DNA of 41,878 nucleotides from assembly GCA_018062405.1 (NCBI GenBank), contig JAGOSF010000010.1, positions 1 through 41,878 on the forward strand. Direction: 5' to 3'. Source of the stretch: Candidatus Babeliales bacterium. GTDB taxonomy: Bacteria > Babelota > Babeliae > Babelales > Chromulinivoraceae. Under the pieces are notes generated by a model. It searched no databases. It saw nothing but the letters and a program-made list of their open reading frames with translations, and had not been told where the DNA came from. The position numbers and the translations under genes are program-made. This document shows, one piece after another, positions 8,616 through 16,974 of the stretch; within the stretch, counting starts at the first letter, position 1; the number at the start of each line of letters is the position of its first letter.

Positions 8616-8617
8616 CC

Positions 8618-9931
8618 ATGAAAAACAGTCTGTTGTTTTATTTTTACGTGCTTTTTTACGCTTCTACATTGTATGCAACTACTGATACATTTGATGATTC
8701 AGTGCATATTGCAGTTGCTGCAAAAAGTCACGAAAAAATGCATATTTTTTTAAGTTCTGTTGGAAGTTTGACAGATGAGCTTAAAGAGATCGTTCATATT
8801 ATCGCTTCAGATTTTCAGATGACAGAACAGTGTACGGTTAAAACTCAGCATATTGATGTTGTGCAGAAAAAGTCTGAAATTAAAAAATTATATGAACAGA
8901 ACTATTACCTTGCAATTTTTATATCGCAAGAAAAAAATGGATTCAGCTGGCGTTTGTATGATACTCAGCAAGCAACTATGGTTGTTGGTAAAAAATATGA
9001 AAAAAGGGGTTTGGTTTTGAGAGGATGGGCTCATAATTTATCAGACCAAATTTGGCCAGAATTTATGGGAGCTCAAAGTTGTTTTTCTTCGAAAATTGCT
9101 TACTGTAAGCAGCTATGGGTAAAACATAATGGAAGAGATAGAGTTTATAAACATATTTACATTGCAGATGCAGACGGTAAAAACGTTCGGCCTTTAGTTG
9201 AAATTCCAACGGTTTGTTTAGCTCCGCGATGGAGCAATCAGGTGAATGATCCTATTCTTTTTTATTCAGAAAATACGTTGTCAAATGTTCGGTTGGTCAT
9301 GGCAAATATGTATGGTAAACGAAGAACTATTTGTAGTTTCGATGGTTTAAATATGCTTCCTGCTTTTGCAGATGATCATAAAAATATAGTTTTTTGTTTA
9401 TCTAAAGATGGCTCAAGTCAATTGTACCATTCATTTTTAGATGGGCAGCATAAACGTGTTTTTAATCGTATGACTCAAAATAATGCAGACAATTTTTCGC
9501 CATGTTACATCGATGATCATACGATAGCTTTTGTTTCTGACTATCAAGCAAAATATCCATCAATTTACTCTCTTGATATCAAAACCTTAAAGACAACACC
9601 AATCACAACTGATGGTTATTGTGCATGTCCTGCGTATTGTAAGGCAAATAATAAATTGCTCTATTCAAAAATGATGGGGCAGGCGATGCAGATTTTTACC
9701 TATGATATTGGAACAAAAACTCATGAACAGTTAACAAAAGGTCATGAAAGTAAAGAAGAAGGCTGTTGGTCTCCGTGTGGTAATTTTATTATTTTTGCTG
9801 CAAGGTCGCATGGGCAAAGTAGAATAGCTCGCTACAATTTATTAACTGGAAAAATGCATTATATAACGCCAGCATCAGAAAATTGCACGTATCCTGCTTG
9901 GTCGCCAGTTCACACAATATTTGTTAATTAA
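8618..9931 (+). CDS. tolB: TolB-type periplasmic beta-propeller protein
   Basis: 437 residues with a signal peptide (LLFYFYVLFYASTLYA). An N-terminal domain of about 160 residues contains LSDQIWPEFMGAQSCFSSKIAY, matching TolB's transition into the propeller. Blades follow with the WD40-like TolB repeats: IYIADADGKNVRPLV..APRWS, LVMANMYGKRRTICSF..LPAFADD, FSPCYIDD..FVSDY, and EGCWSPCGNFIIFAARS. TolB sits between the Tol motor and Pal. It starts two bases after the tolA stop. No pal gene follows, which is unusual; the transcription unit seems to end here. Confidence 0.9.
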   Translation: MKNSLLFYFYVLFYASTLYATTDTFDDSVHIAVAAKSHEKMHIFLSSVGSLTDELKEIVHIIASDFQMTEQCTVKTQHIDVVQKKSEIKKLYEQNYYLAIFISQEKNGFSWRLYDTQQATMVVGKKYEKRGLVLRGWAHNLSDQIWPEFMGAQSCFSSKIAYCKQLWVKHNGRDRVYKHIYIADADGKNVRPLVEIPTVCLAPRWSNQVNDPILFYSENTLSNVRLVMANMYGKRRTICSFDGLNMLPAFADDHKNIVFCLSKDGSSQLYHSFLDGQHKRVFNRMTQNNADNFSPCYIDDHTIAFVSDYQAKYPSIYSLDIKTLKTTPITTDGYCACPAYCKANNKLLYSKMMGQAMQIFTYDIGTKTHEQLTKGHESKEEGCWSPCGNFIIFAARSHGQSRIARYNLLTGKMHYITPASENCTYPAWSPVHTIFVN

Positions 9932-9973
9932 ATTTGGCGTTCAAGGAGAATTGATACATTTTTCTTGAACAGC

Positions 9974-10003
9974 TTGACAAGTTTGGCGATCGTTGTTTAT
10001 AGT
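9974..10003 (+). promoter_or_regulatory. Sigma-70-like promoter for the ABC importer leader
   Basis: TTGACA at 9974-9979, an 18-base spacer and TATAGT at 9998-10003. An inverted pair CGATC (9987-9991) and GATCG (10004-10008) brackets the -10 box and could be an operator. Transcription would start near 10011 and leave about 280 bases of leader before the first importer gene. Confidence 0.6.
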
Positions 10004-10039
10004 GATCGTAAGATTAATTAAAAAAAAGAAAGGTTTCTT

Positions 10040-10123
10040 GTGAAGAATTTTCTATCTTCATTTTTCTATCTCGTAGATTTTAACAATTCTACAATTTTTG
10101 TTGCCTGTCCCTGGCAAAATTAA
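10040..10123 (+). CDS. Possible 27-residue leader peptide
   Basis: A GTG-started frame of 27 codons, VKNFLSSFFYLVDF then NNSTIFVACPWQN, ending TAA at 10121-10123. GAAAGG sits six bases before the GTG, better than for many genes here, and the frame begins about 30 bases after the predicted transcription start. Its last codons overlap a small hairpin. This fits a leader peptide in an attenuation-type control region, but it contains only one Trp and no run of a single amino acid. It could also be chance. Confidence 0.35.
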   Translation: MKNFLSSFFYLVDFNNSTIFVACPWQN

Positions 10124-10239
10124 TCTTGTAACTCTTTCTGAGTTATATTTCTCTTTATTTTCGTTTTTTTCTTATTTTTTATGTACCTGGATTTTTTGGC
10201 CTTGGCGCCAATCATAATTATTTTCAGGCTTTAAGCCTG
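10101..10239 (+). promoter_or_regulatory. Leader region with several hairpins ahead of the ABC importer
   Basis: In order: TTGCC/GGCAA (10101-10105 with 10113-10117) over the end of the small frame; TAACTC/GAGTTA (10129-10134 with 10140-10145) followed by a long T-rich tract, like a weak intrinsic terminator; the palindrome TTGGCGCCAA (10202-10211); and CAGGCTT/AAGCCTG (10225-10239). This fits an attenuator or ligand-sensing leader, but no known riboswitch class was recognised. The whole gap 9932-10290 is accounted for by this and the promoter. Confidence 0.4.
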
Positions 10240-10290
10240 GCTTCAACTTTTGTTATTAAAAATCTAGTTTATATAATGTATGGAAAAAAT

Positions 10291-11295
10291 ATGAAAATTG
10301 AAAAATCTATGGTAGCTGTTTTTGTTTTATTAAGTATTGGTATTTTTAGTTTTTTGTTGATGAATTGTAGTCAGCAAAAAAATAGCTCACAACAGATATC
10401 TATTGCGGTATTTCAACCAGCAACTCATCCAGCTTTGGATGAAATTGCACAAGGCTTTATTGATACGATGCAAAAAGGGGCATTGAAAGATTATGTATTT
10501 GATCGATACAATGCCAATGGTAATAAAGTTTTGATGCAAGCTCAGGCGCAAGAAATATTGCAAAAAAATTATGATCTTGTTTTTACGATTGCGACCAGCC
10601 CTTCGGTGGTAATAAAAGATCTTTGTTTTAAACAGCATAATAAGATTCCTGTTGTTTTTACAGCAGTTGATGATCCTGAAAAGCTTGATTTACAAGGACC
10701 AAATATAACAGGGGTTGTTGATCATGCAGATTATGCTCAACAGTTGAATTTGTTGGTTGAGATACAACCTTCAATCAAAAAAATGTTGCTTGTGTATGAT
10801 CAGTCACAATCATCTGGATTTAAAAAAGATACACAGCAGATTCGAGATATTTTGCAGAGCAAGGGTATTGCCTTGCAGTTCGTTGAGATTTTAACTATTG
10901 CAGATATTCAACAAAAGGTAATGGCTTTTATACAAAATGTTGATTGTGTTATGGTTTTGAAAGATAATACGGTAGTTTCTGGCATTGATAGTCTTATTAA
11001 ATTGTGCGATCAGTATGAAGTTACTTTGCTGGCAAGTGATCTTAATTCTGGCGAAAAGGGTGCCGCTTTAGCCTATGGAATTTATGAAGCTGAGTCTGGA
11101 ATTCAAGCAGCTCATCAAGCAAAATTAATTTTAGAAGAAGGCAAATTACCATCACAAGTTCCTGTTGCTTCGGTAAAAAATATGAAAATGAAAATTAATT
11201 GTAAGCATGCGTTGTTGCAGGGTTTACACATTAATTGCGCAACATTTTCTATGTCTGGAGTTGAGCTTGATCAGAAAGGTGATGATCATGTTTAA
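10291..11295 (+). CDS. ABC importer substrate-binding lipoprotein (TrpX-like)
   Basis: 334 residues from ATG 10291; a start at 10276 is also possible. The leader ends FSFLLMNC, a lipobox with Cys26, so the protein is a membrane-anchored lipoprotein. The fold is that of the ABC_sub_bind family: ISIAVFQPATHPALDEIAQGF, then YNANGNKVLMQAQAQEIL, PVVFTAVDDPEKL, KKMLLVYDQSQSSG and a final hinge around EKGAALAYGIYEAE. TrpX and relatives bind tryptophan or related small molecules; the substrate here is unknown. The permease gene overlaps its stop by eight bases and the ATPase follows, so the three form one importer. Confidence 0.87.
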   Translation: MKIEKSMVAVFVLLSIGIFSFLLMNCSQQKNSSQQISIAVFQPATHPALDEIAQGFIDTMQKGALKDYVFDRYNANGNKVLMQAQAQEILQKNYDLVFTIATSPSVVIKDLCFKQHNKIPVVFTAVDDPEKLDLQGPNITGVVDHADYAQQLNLLVEIQPSIKKMLLVYDQSQSSGFKKDTQQIRDILQSKGIALQFVEILTIADIQQKVMAFIQNVDCVMVLKDNTVVSGIDSLIKLCDQYEVTLLASDLNSGEKGAALAYGIYEAESGIQAAHQAKLILEEGKLPSQVPVASVKNMKMKINCKHALLQGLHINCATFSMSGVELDQKGDDHV

Positions 11296-12169
11296 TTTTG
11301 TAATGATCGCTTTTGAGCAGTCGATGATCTATTTGCCGATTGCGATTGGAGCTTATATCAGTTTTTCTTTATTGAAAATTCCTGACTTAAGTTTAGAGAC
11401 ATCATATTTAATTGGAGCTTTTTGTGGCGGATTGGCCTTGCAATTGATGCAAGGATTTTCTGCACCAATAACTTTATTGGTTGTTGTTATAGCTTCTATT
11501 GTTGGTGGGATGCTCGTTGGTCTGACTTCAAGTTGTATGACTTTTTACGGAAATATCCCTCATTTACTTTCAAGCATTATTACATGTGGTCTATTCCAAG
11601 GTGTTTTTTTGATGTTGAGCTCTTCGTATGTTTCGCTTGCAAAATATGATAATGTTTTTATGCTTTTCCCTTATTTTTCTCAACATCCAGAGCTGTTTGT
11701 TTTGATGATTCTTAATTTTTTTATTTGTTGTGTTTGTGCATATTTTTTCAGAACGCAACTTGGCTATAGTTTTGTAATTTTTGGGTGTAATCCTTCCTTT
11801 TTTGCTCATTTTAGAATATCGAAAGGTTATGTTTTTATTGTTGGTGTTGTTATTGCCAATGGTTTAGCAGGACTTGCCGGTTTATTTTTTGCTCAAACAA
11901 ACAGTTTAATCGAAATGAATATGGGTGTTGGCAAAGCGTTGTTTTGTATTACAGCTTTAATTTTGGGTAAGGCTCTATTTCACAAAGCTCAAGGTTCTGT
12001 TTATGTACCAATCGTAGGTGTTGGCTTTTATTTTATAATTCAGCAGCTACTTTTAAAAATTGGGTTTAATTTAAAATATTTTACGATGGTCCAATCGCTT
12101 TTGGTATTTGTTGTTTTGATAGCATTGTATAAAAAAAATCGTGCTCATCATGATCAGTTAGGATTGTAA
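11288..12169 (+). CDS. ABC importer permease (TrpY-like)
   Basis: 293 residues with about eight to nine hydrophobic helices. The start ATG 11288 is chosen because GAAAGG lies eight bases upstream; it overlaps the lipoprotein stop by eight bases. The sequence LKIPDLSLETSYLIGAFCGG near the first helices and the Gly-rich VVIANGLAGLAGLFFAQTNS match the permease family that pairs with ABC_sub_bind lipoproteins (branched-chain/ribose-type fold). It forms the membrane channel of the importer, probably as a homodimer with two ATPases. It stops one base before the ATPase start. Confidence 0.87.
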   Translation: MFNFVMIAFEQSMIYLPIAIGAYISFSLLKIPDLSLETSYLIGAFCGGLALQLMQGFSAPITLLVVVIASIVGGMLVGLTSSCMTFYGNIPHLLSSIITCGLFQGVFLMLSSSYVSLAKYDNVFMLFPYFSQHPELFVLMILNFFICCVCAYFFRTQLGYSFVIFGCNPSFFAHFRISKGYVFIVGVVIANGLAGLAGLFFAQTNSLIEMNMGVGKALFCITALILGKALFHKAQGSVYVPIVGVGFYFIIQQLLLKIGFNLKYFTMVQSLLVFVVLIALYKKNRAHHDQLGL

Positions 12170-12170
12170 T

Positions 12171-12869
12171 ATGAATCATAAAAAATATATTTCAGTACGA
12201 GATGTTAGCTTTTCATTTTCTCAAGAAGGTAAACCATTTTTTGAAAATATGGCAATAGATTTTAAAGTTGGGCAGATTAATTTTGTTTGTGGTAAAAATG
12301 GTATGGGTAAATCGACTTTATTAAAAATTTTATCAGGCAAAGCTTCGTCTCATGTTCAAGGAACTTTCCATTTTGAGGGGAAAAACTATGCATTGCAAAA
12401 TTTGCAGGATCAATTTGATGGAATAGCGATGGTATCCCAAAATTTTAATGAAATGTTGGTAGAAACTTATTCTTTTGATGAAAATCTGCAATTTGCTTTG
12501 TTGTCGAAATATCCTTCATTAAAAAAGTTGTCAAAAACACTGCCTTTACCTTGTTTTGTTGAAAAATATGGAATTAATTCTGATATTCCCATTCAGATGC
12601 TTTCTGGCGGTCAGCGCCAAATTTTATCGATTCTTATGGTATTGCAGCGTTGCCCAAAAATATTATTACTTGATGAGCCAACGGCAGCTCTTGATGAAGA
12701 AAATAGTAATTTAGTTATGACCTTTTTACAGGAATTATGTATTCAAGAAAGTATTACGATTATTGCAATTGTTCATGATTTTGAACTGGTCAAAAAATAT
12801 TCACAAGTTGTTTATTTTGAATTGTACCAGGAGCATAGGATTCGTAAAGTTCGTATTATTGCGGTTTAG
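12171..12869 (+). CDS. ABC importer ATPase subunit (TrpZ-like)
   Basis: 232 residues with all nucleotide-binding motifs: Walker A GKNGMGKST (about 41-49), Q-loop in AMVSQNF, signature LSGGQRQ (about 145-151), Walker B ILLLDEPTA and the H-loop in AIVHDF. It hydrolyses ATP to drive import through the permease encoded just upstream. The gap to the permease is one base, so the genes are translated together. No terminator is obvious just after it; the next gene begins 62 bases on. Confidence 0.92.
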   Translation: MNHKKYISVRDVSFSFSQEGKPFFENMAIDFKVGQINFVCGKNGMGKSTLLKILSGKASSHVQGTFHFEGKNYALQNLQDQFDGIAMVSQNFNEMLVETYSFDENLQFALLSKYPSLKKLSKTLPLPCFVEKYGINSDIPIQMLSGGQRQILSILMVLQRCPKILLLDEPTAALDEENSNLVMTFLQELCIQESITIIAIVHDFELVKKYSQVVYFELYQEHRIRKVRIIAV

Positions 12870-12931
12870 GGTGTTTTTGTTATTCTTTTTAAGAGGGAAT
12901 GCATTATTATTTTTAGGTGGTTAGGGGATTT

Positions 12932-13414
12932 ATGAAAAAGTATCAGTTGCTGTCTATAGTATTTGCTTTGTTAGGGGTTGTTGATATTCAAGGGTCTTTT
13001 GAGGCAAAGCTACATGCAGCGATTCAAGCAACTAGTGGTACGCTTCAACTAAATTTAGCATGGTTGCGAGAAGCTCGAGAGCAAAAAAATATAGATTTAT
13101 TATCGCTGGCAACAGTTGAAAATGATCTTCCTCGTATGGTTGAACTACAACGTCATGGGTATAGAATCCAAAGAGATATAAAGAAATTGTCTTTAGGTGA
13201 AAATCAAGAACAATTATTATCAGTTCTATATGCATTTGAAGCTAATCATAGTTTGATTTTTAAACTTCGTGATAAAATAGGAAAAGAGCGATTTTGCTGT
13301 TCTGTAGCTCGTGAATTGGGAGTGGCTGTTGATTCTCGAGAATTACAGGCTGTGGTAGAGCAAGTTTTTGAACCTATGGATAGGCTGTTTGAACCGTTAA
13401 AAAATAGAAAATAA
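12932..13414 (+). CDS. Small predicted secreted protein, unknown family
   Basis: 160 residues from ATG 12932, chosen because GGGG precedes by four bases and the product then begins MKKYQLLSIVFALLGVVDIQGS, a signal peptide cut near residue 23. The mature protein is charged and helical (LREAREQKNIDLLSLATVEN, then ELQAVVEQVFEPMDRLFEPL) with no recognised domain. It may share the importer transcript and ends in a strong terminator at 13436. Confidence 0.65.
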   Translation: MKKYQLLSIVFALLGVVDIQGSFEAKLHAAIQATSGTLQLNLAWLREAREQKNIDLLSLATVENDLPRMVELQRHGYRIQRDIKKLSLGENQEQLLSVLYAFEANHSLIFKLRDKIGKERFCCSVARELGVAVDSRELQAVVEQVFEPMDRLFEPLKNRK

Positions 13415-13435
13415 TCTTGAATTGTTTTGAGTATA

Positions 13436-13464
13436 AAAAGCCCCTCAATCGAGGGGTTTTTTAT
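13436..13464 (+). terminator. Intrinsic terminator
   Basis: AAAAGCCCCTC, an AATC loop, GAGGGG and then TTTTTTATT. It closes the importer and small-protein unit. Confidence 0.9.
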
Positions 13465-13613
13465 TGTTATATTTAAATTGTCTTTTGTAAATAATCGAAA
13501 TAGATTGTCAAATATATGATGCTTTTTCAGGTAAGCGTTGTTGATAATCTTTGTAATTCTATATTTATTTAGTTTTATATTTAATTCTCTTGATATTTGA
13601 CAACGTTTTTTGC

Positions 13614-13642
13614 TTGAGTGACTTTTAATCGGTTGCTATGAT
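13614..13642 (+). promoter_or_regulatory. Possible promoter of the Nudix-like gene
   Basis: TTGAGT at 13614-13619, a 17-base spacer and TATGAT at 13637-13642, followed 24 bases later by the gene start. A TTGACA at 13597 lacks a well-spaced -10. Confidence 0.45.
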
Positions 13643-13666
13643 GCTTTGATTAAAAAGGACAATCAA

Positions 13667-14773
13667 ATGAAATTCTACTGGTTTCTATTATTTTTTGGAT
13701 TGGTTCAAACTGGTTTTTGTTGTGCGATGGAAGAAAATCTCTTGCTTTTTGATCCAGAAGCTTCCAAACCTAGAGCGACTTCTTTTGGAACTGCGGTCGA
13801 TAATCGAGCAGCTTCATTTCAAGATCGCAAAATGGATAATAATGATACAATCGTTACAGCTGTTGTTATTCAAAATGATCAAGTTTTGTTAAGAAGGATG
13901 TTAGAGCCAATACATGGTCAAGATGCTTATCAATTTCCTCGAGATTATAAAAGTAGAGCTAACGATCCAAGTTTACAGGCTTGTGCTCAGCGTTTAGTGC
14001 AAAACCAAGCAGGATTGACCATTCCTGATATTGAAACATTTCAGCATCATTCCTTTGTTGAAACGAAAAGAAAAAGAGATACAGATCCAGATGGTTTTAT
14101 TGAACATTGTTTTGTTGCTCGAGTTGAAGATTTCAGTGGCTTGTGTAAAAATGGATTTGATTGGTATTCTCAAGAGCAGTTACAAGGTAAAAATATTCAT
14201 AGTCGAGTTATGGGTAGATTGAAGCTCGAAGAGACTTTGTCGCATCGTGATAAATTGCAACGTGCTGTACTTGGGTGTGTTGTTTTGGCCGTCAATAAAA
14301 AACAGAAGATTTTGCTTGTGCAAGATAAAGGGGATTGTTTAGAGTGGAAGCTTCCAAGTATGTTGCGAGAAGAAAGACATGAAGGTTTTGAAGATTGTAT
14401 GCGGCAAGCTCTTGTCAATCGATTAGGAGTTGTAGTCGATTGTTTTTATCGTGAGCGTGATTATATAGAATCACGGGTTGGATCTGATTTAATTCATTCC
14501 GCTATATATATCGCATCTCATGCTCGTCAAATGCAGCCAGATGTACGAGTGAAAGGTTCTTTGCTTTCTCAGTTATTTGAAAAGAAAAAAATGAAACAAC
14601 AGCCATTGCCAAGTGGTAGTCCATATAAATCATACGGATGGTTTAAACAAAAACAGTTACCAAAACAATCTTTATTTAGTGGAATAGATAGAGAATATTT
14701 ACTTAATATATTAGATAGTGAGATTGTTGCAACAAAGGCACCTGTACGTACCTCTCTTGGATTGCCGTGGTAA
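13667..14773 (+). CDS. Exported protein with two degenerate Nudix-like domains
   Basis: 368 residues from ATG 13667, with AAAGGAC seven bases upstream. The N-terminus (KFYWFLLFFGLVQTGFCCA) is a signal peptide. Two Nudix-like units follow: the first at about 60-180 (TIVTAVVIQNDQVLLRRM, then a box near 91-116), the second at about 198-340 (GCVVLAVNKKQKILLVQD, WKLPSML, box near 231-254). In both boxes the REUxEE core is lost: R-L-V-Q-N-Q at 109-114 and Q-A-L-V-N-R at 247-252, so the metal-binding glutamates are absent. Normal Nudix hydrolases are cytosolic; an exported, probably inactive pair suggests a binding or host-directed role. That role is inference. Confidence 0.65.
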   Translation: MKFYWFLLFFGLVQTGFCCAMEENLLLFDPEASKPRATSFGTAVDNRAASFQDRKMDNNDTIVTAVVIQNDQVLLRRMLEPIHGQDAYQFPRDYKSRANDPSLQACAQRLVQNQAGLTIPDIETFQHHSFVETKRKRDTDPDGFIEHCFVARVEDFSGLCKNGFDWYSQEQLQGKNIHSRVMGRLKLEETLSHRDKLQRAVLGCVVLAVNKKQKILLVQDKGDCLEWKLPSMLREERHEGFEDCMRQALVNRLGVVVDCFYRERDYIESRVGSDLIHSAIYIASHARQMQPDVRVKGSLLSQLFEKKKMKQQPLPSGSPYKSYGWFKQKQLPKQSLFSGIDREYLLNILDSEIVATKAPVRTSLGLPW

Positions 14774-15147
14774 AAATTGATACATTTATTAAACCGTTTT
14801 CTGGTATATTTTTGCTTGTTGAGCTGCTGTTATAAGTTTTAATGAGCTGTCAGGCGATGACGGATGCCATTTCGTTTTTTCGGGCCATATCCGGTGAAAA
14901 TTTATGTCAAGTTTGGGAGATAAAGCGATAGCTCAGTTAAAGGTTGTATTAACCCGATTTTACAATGTTTTATATCTATAAGCATTTTGTTGTAAGAATC
15001 AATGTCGACAGACCCTTTAAATTTTATTATAATGGATAAATCGTAGGTCATTTTAGAAGAATATCTTGATTCAATCTATTCATTGTCTTACTCTATACAA
15101 AATATAATGATGATTTTTTTAATTTCGTAGAAAAGGTTGCATAGGCC
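14774..15147 (+). other. Intergenic region before ftsH
   Basis: A 374-base gap. The part at about 14820-14960 is less AT-rich than the surroundings and contains short inverted pairs (GGC..GCC near 14854-14870, CGG..CCG near 14880-14895, GTTA..TAAC near 14937-14952), so it could hold a small RNA or a long ftsH leader. It does not match tmRNA, SRP RNA or RNase P RNA signatures that I could check by eye. A good promoter lies at 15005-15033. Confidence 0.35.
15005..15033 (+). promoter_or_regulatory. Predicted ftsH promoter
   Basis: TCGACA at 15005-15010, a 17-base spacer and a perfect TATAAT at 15028-15033, about 115 bases before the ftsH ATG. Confidence 0.6.
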
Positions 15148-16974
15148 ATGTCAAAAAAACCATTCAAAAAACCGTCTTTCTCTGGTGGACCAAAAGCTCT
15201 TTTAATTGGTATTATTATTATGATTGGGCTTTTGTTTTTATTAAGCCAATTAACTGACTATGCGCGTAATTTAGAAGATTTTTCATATAAAACATTTCTT
15301 GATAAAGTACGTGCAAACGAAGTTAAAACAGTTGTAGTTAATGGGCCACAAGTTGAGGGTGTGTTAAAAAATGATCAAAGATATCAAGCGAATGTTCTTC
15401 AACGAGATGCTGATATTGATTTGTTCGAAAAACATGGAGTTGATTATTCTGTAGCTGCTCCTGGATTAGGATCTAATATTTGGTATCTTTTGTTATTAAT
15501 TGGAATTTTAATTGTGCTTGGCGCAGCTTCTGCTTGGTACATTAACCGTCAAGGTAAAAATAATGGTGGCCAGGGTGGTGGACTTTTTAATATGGGGAAA
15601 AGTCGTGCTAAAATCTTTATGCCAAACACTATTAAGGAAAAATTTAGCTCTGTAGCTGGTGCTCATGAAGCAAAAGAAGAGTTATTTGATATTGTTGATT
15701 TTCTTAAAAATCCTGGAAAATACCGCAAAATTGGAGCTCAAATTCCTCGAGGCGTTCTTTTGCAAGGTAACCCAGGTACTGGTAAAACTTTACTAGCACG
15801 AGCAGTTGCAGGTGAAGCTCATTGTCCTTTTATTTCGGTCAGTGGGTCTGATTTTGTAGAAGTATTTGTTGGTGTTGGTGCATCACGTGTTCGTGATCTA
15901 TTTGCTCAAGCTCGACGTAATGCCCCATGTATCGTATTTATTGATGAAATCGATGCGGTTGGTCGTCAACGTAGTGGTTCTGGCAATGGTGGTAGCGACG
16001 AGCGTGAACAAACATTGAATCAATTATTAACAGAAATGGATGGTTTTGAAGTTAATGAAGAGCCAATTATCGTCATGGCTGCGACAAACCGTGCAGATGT
16101 TTTAGATAAAGCATTATTACGCCCAGGTCGCTTTGATAGAATTGTTAACGTACCAATTCCTGATTTAATTTCTCGTGAAGAGATTTTGAATGTTCATTTA
16201 AAAAGATTTAAAATAGCTCCTGATGTTGATGTTAAAAAATTAGCTCGAGCAACAATTGGGCATACAGGTGCAGATTTAGCTAATTTTATTAATACAGCAG
16301 CAATTATTGCAACAAAAGCAGGATTAGAAAAAATTACGATGGCTCAATTTAATGAAGCTCGTGATGATAAAATGATGGGTAAATTAGCAAAAACACTTAT
16401 TATGAGTGATCTTGAAAAGCGTCAAACTGCGTATCATGAAGGCGGTCACACTTTGATAAATATTTTAATGGGCGATTTAGTTCATCCATTGCATAAAGTG
16501 ACAATTACTCCTCGTTCTGGTGGCTCATTGGGAGTTACTTGTTATCTTCCTGCTGGAGAAAAATATTCTAAAAGCAAAGAAGAATTTTTAGCTTTTATTT
16601 GTGTGTGTATGGCTGGTCGAGCTGCAGAGATGTTGATCTTTAATTTAGTATCTACAGGGCCTGGAAGTGATTTTGCTCAAGCTACAAATAATGCATATAA
16701 TATGGTTACTCATTATGGAATGACCGATGCTTTAGGTATGGCGATTTATAACCAAGATCATATGCTTATTTCAGAACAAACTAAAACTAAAATTGATGCA
16801 GAAGTAGCGAGAATTTTAGAAGAGCAATATCAACGAGCTTGTCAGTTGTTGACTGAGCACCGTGATAAATTAGAGATTATAGCTCAATTACTTTTAGAAA
16901 AAGAAGTTGTTGATGAATCTGAAATTTATGCGGCACTTGGTATGCAATCTCCAGAATCTGTAAAGCTTGTATAA
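15148..16974 (+). CDS. ftsH: ATP-dependent zinc metalloprotease FtsH
   Basis: 608 residues, normal for FtsH, a membrane-bound hexameric AAA+ protease that extracts and degrades membrane and short-lived cytosolic proteins. Order: helix at about 18-36, periplasmic domain, second helix at about 110-132, AAA+ domain with Walker A GNPGTGKT (about 207-214), Walker B CIVFIDEID, and the second region of homology ATNRADVLDKALLRPGRFDR. The zinc site HEGGH is at about 430 and the third-ligand region is in VSTGPGSDFAQATN. Two departures from the usual motif are visible: GNPGTGKT for GPPGTGKT and HEGGH for HEAGH; the catalytic residues remain. Its stop overlaps the next gene's ATG. Confidence 0.95.
   Translation: MSKKPFKKPSFSGGPKALLIGIIIMIGLLFLLSQLTDYARNLEDFSYKTFLDKVRANEVKTVVVNGPQVEGVLKNDQRYQANVLQRDADIDLFEKHGVDYSVAAPGLGSNIWYLLLLIGILIVLGAASAWYINRQGKNNGGQGGGLFNMGKSRAKIFMPNTIKEKFSSVAGAHEAKEELFDIVDFLKNPGKYRKIGAQIPRGVLLQGNPGTGKTLLARAVAGEAHCPFISVSGSDFVEVFVGVGASRVRDLFAQARRNAPCIVFIDEIDAVGRQRSGSGNGGSDEREQTLNQLLTEMDGFEVNEEPIIVMAATNRADVLDKALLRPGRFDRIVNVPIPDLISREEILNVHLKRFKIAPDVDVKKLARATIGHTGADLANFINTAAIIATKAGLEKITMAQFNEARDDKMMGKLAKTLIMSDLEKRQTAYHEGGHTLINILMGDLVHPLHKVTITPRSGGSLGVTCYLPAGEKYSKSKEEFLAFICVCMAGRAAEMLIFNLVSTGPGSDFAQATNNAYNMVTHYGMTDALGMAIYNQDHMLISEQTKTKIDAEVARILEEQYQRACQLLTEHRDKLEIIAQLLLEKEVVDESEIYAALGMQSPESVKLV

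Noticed and set aside
13597..13642. TTGACA paired with TATGAT before the Nudix-like gene
   Set aside because: The spacing is 34 bases; the better-spaced TTGAGT at 13614 was used instead.
14925..14965. GCGATAGCTCAGTTAAAGG resembling the start of a tRNA D arm
   Set aside because: No matching acceptor, anticodon or T arm follows, so no tRNA fold can be made.
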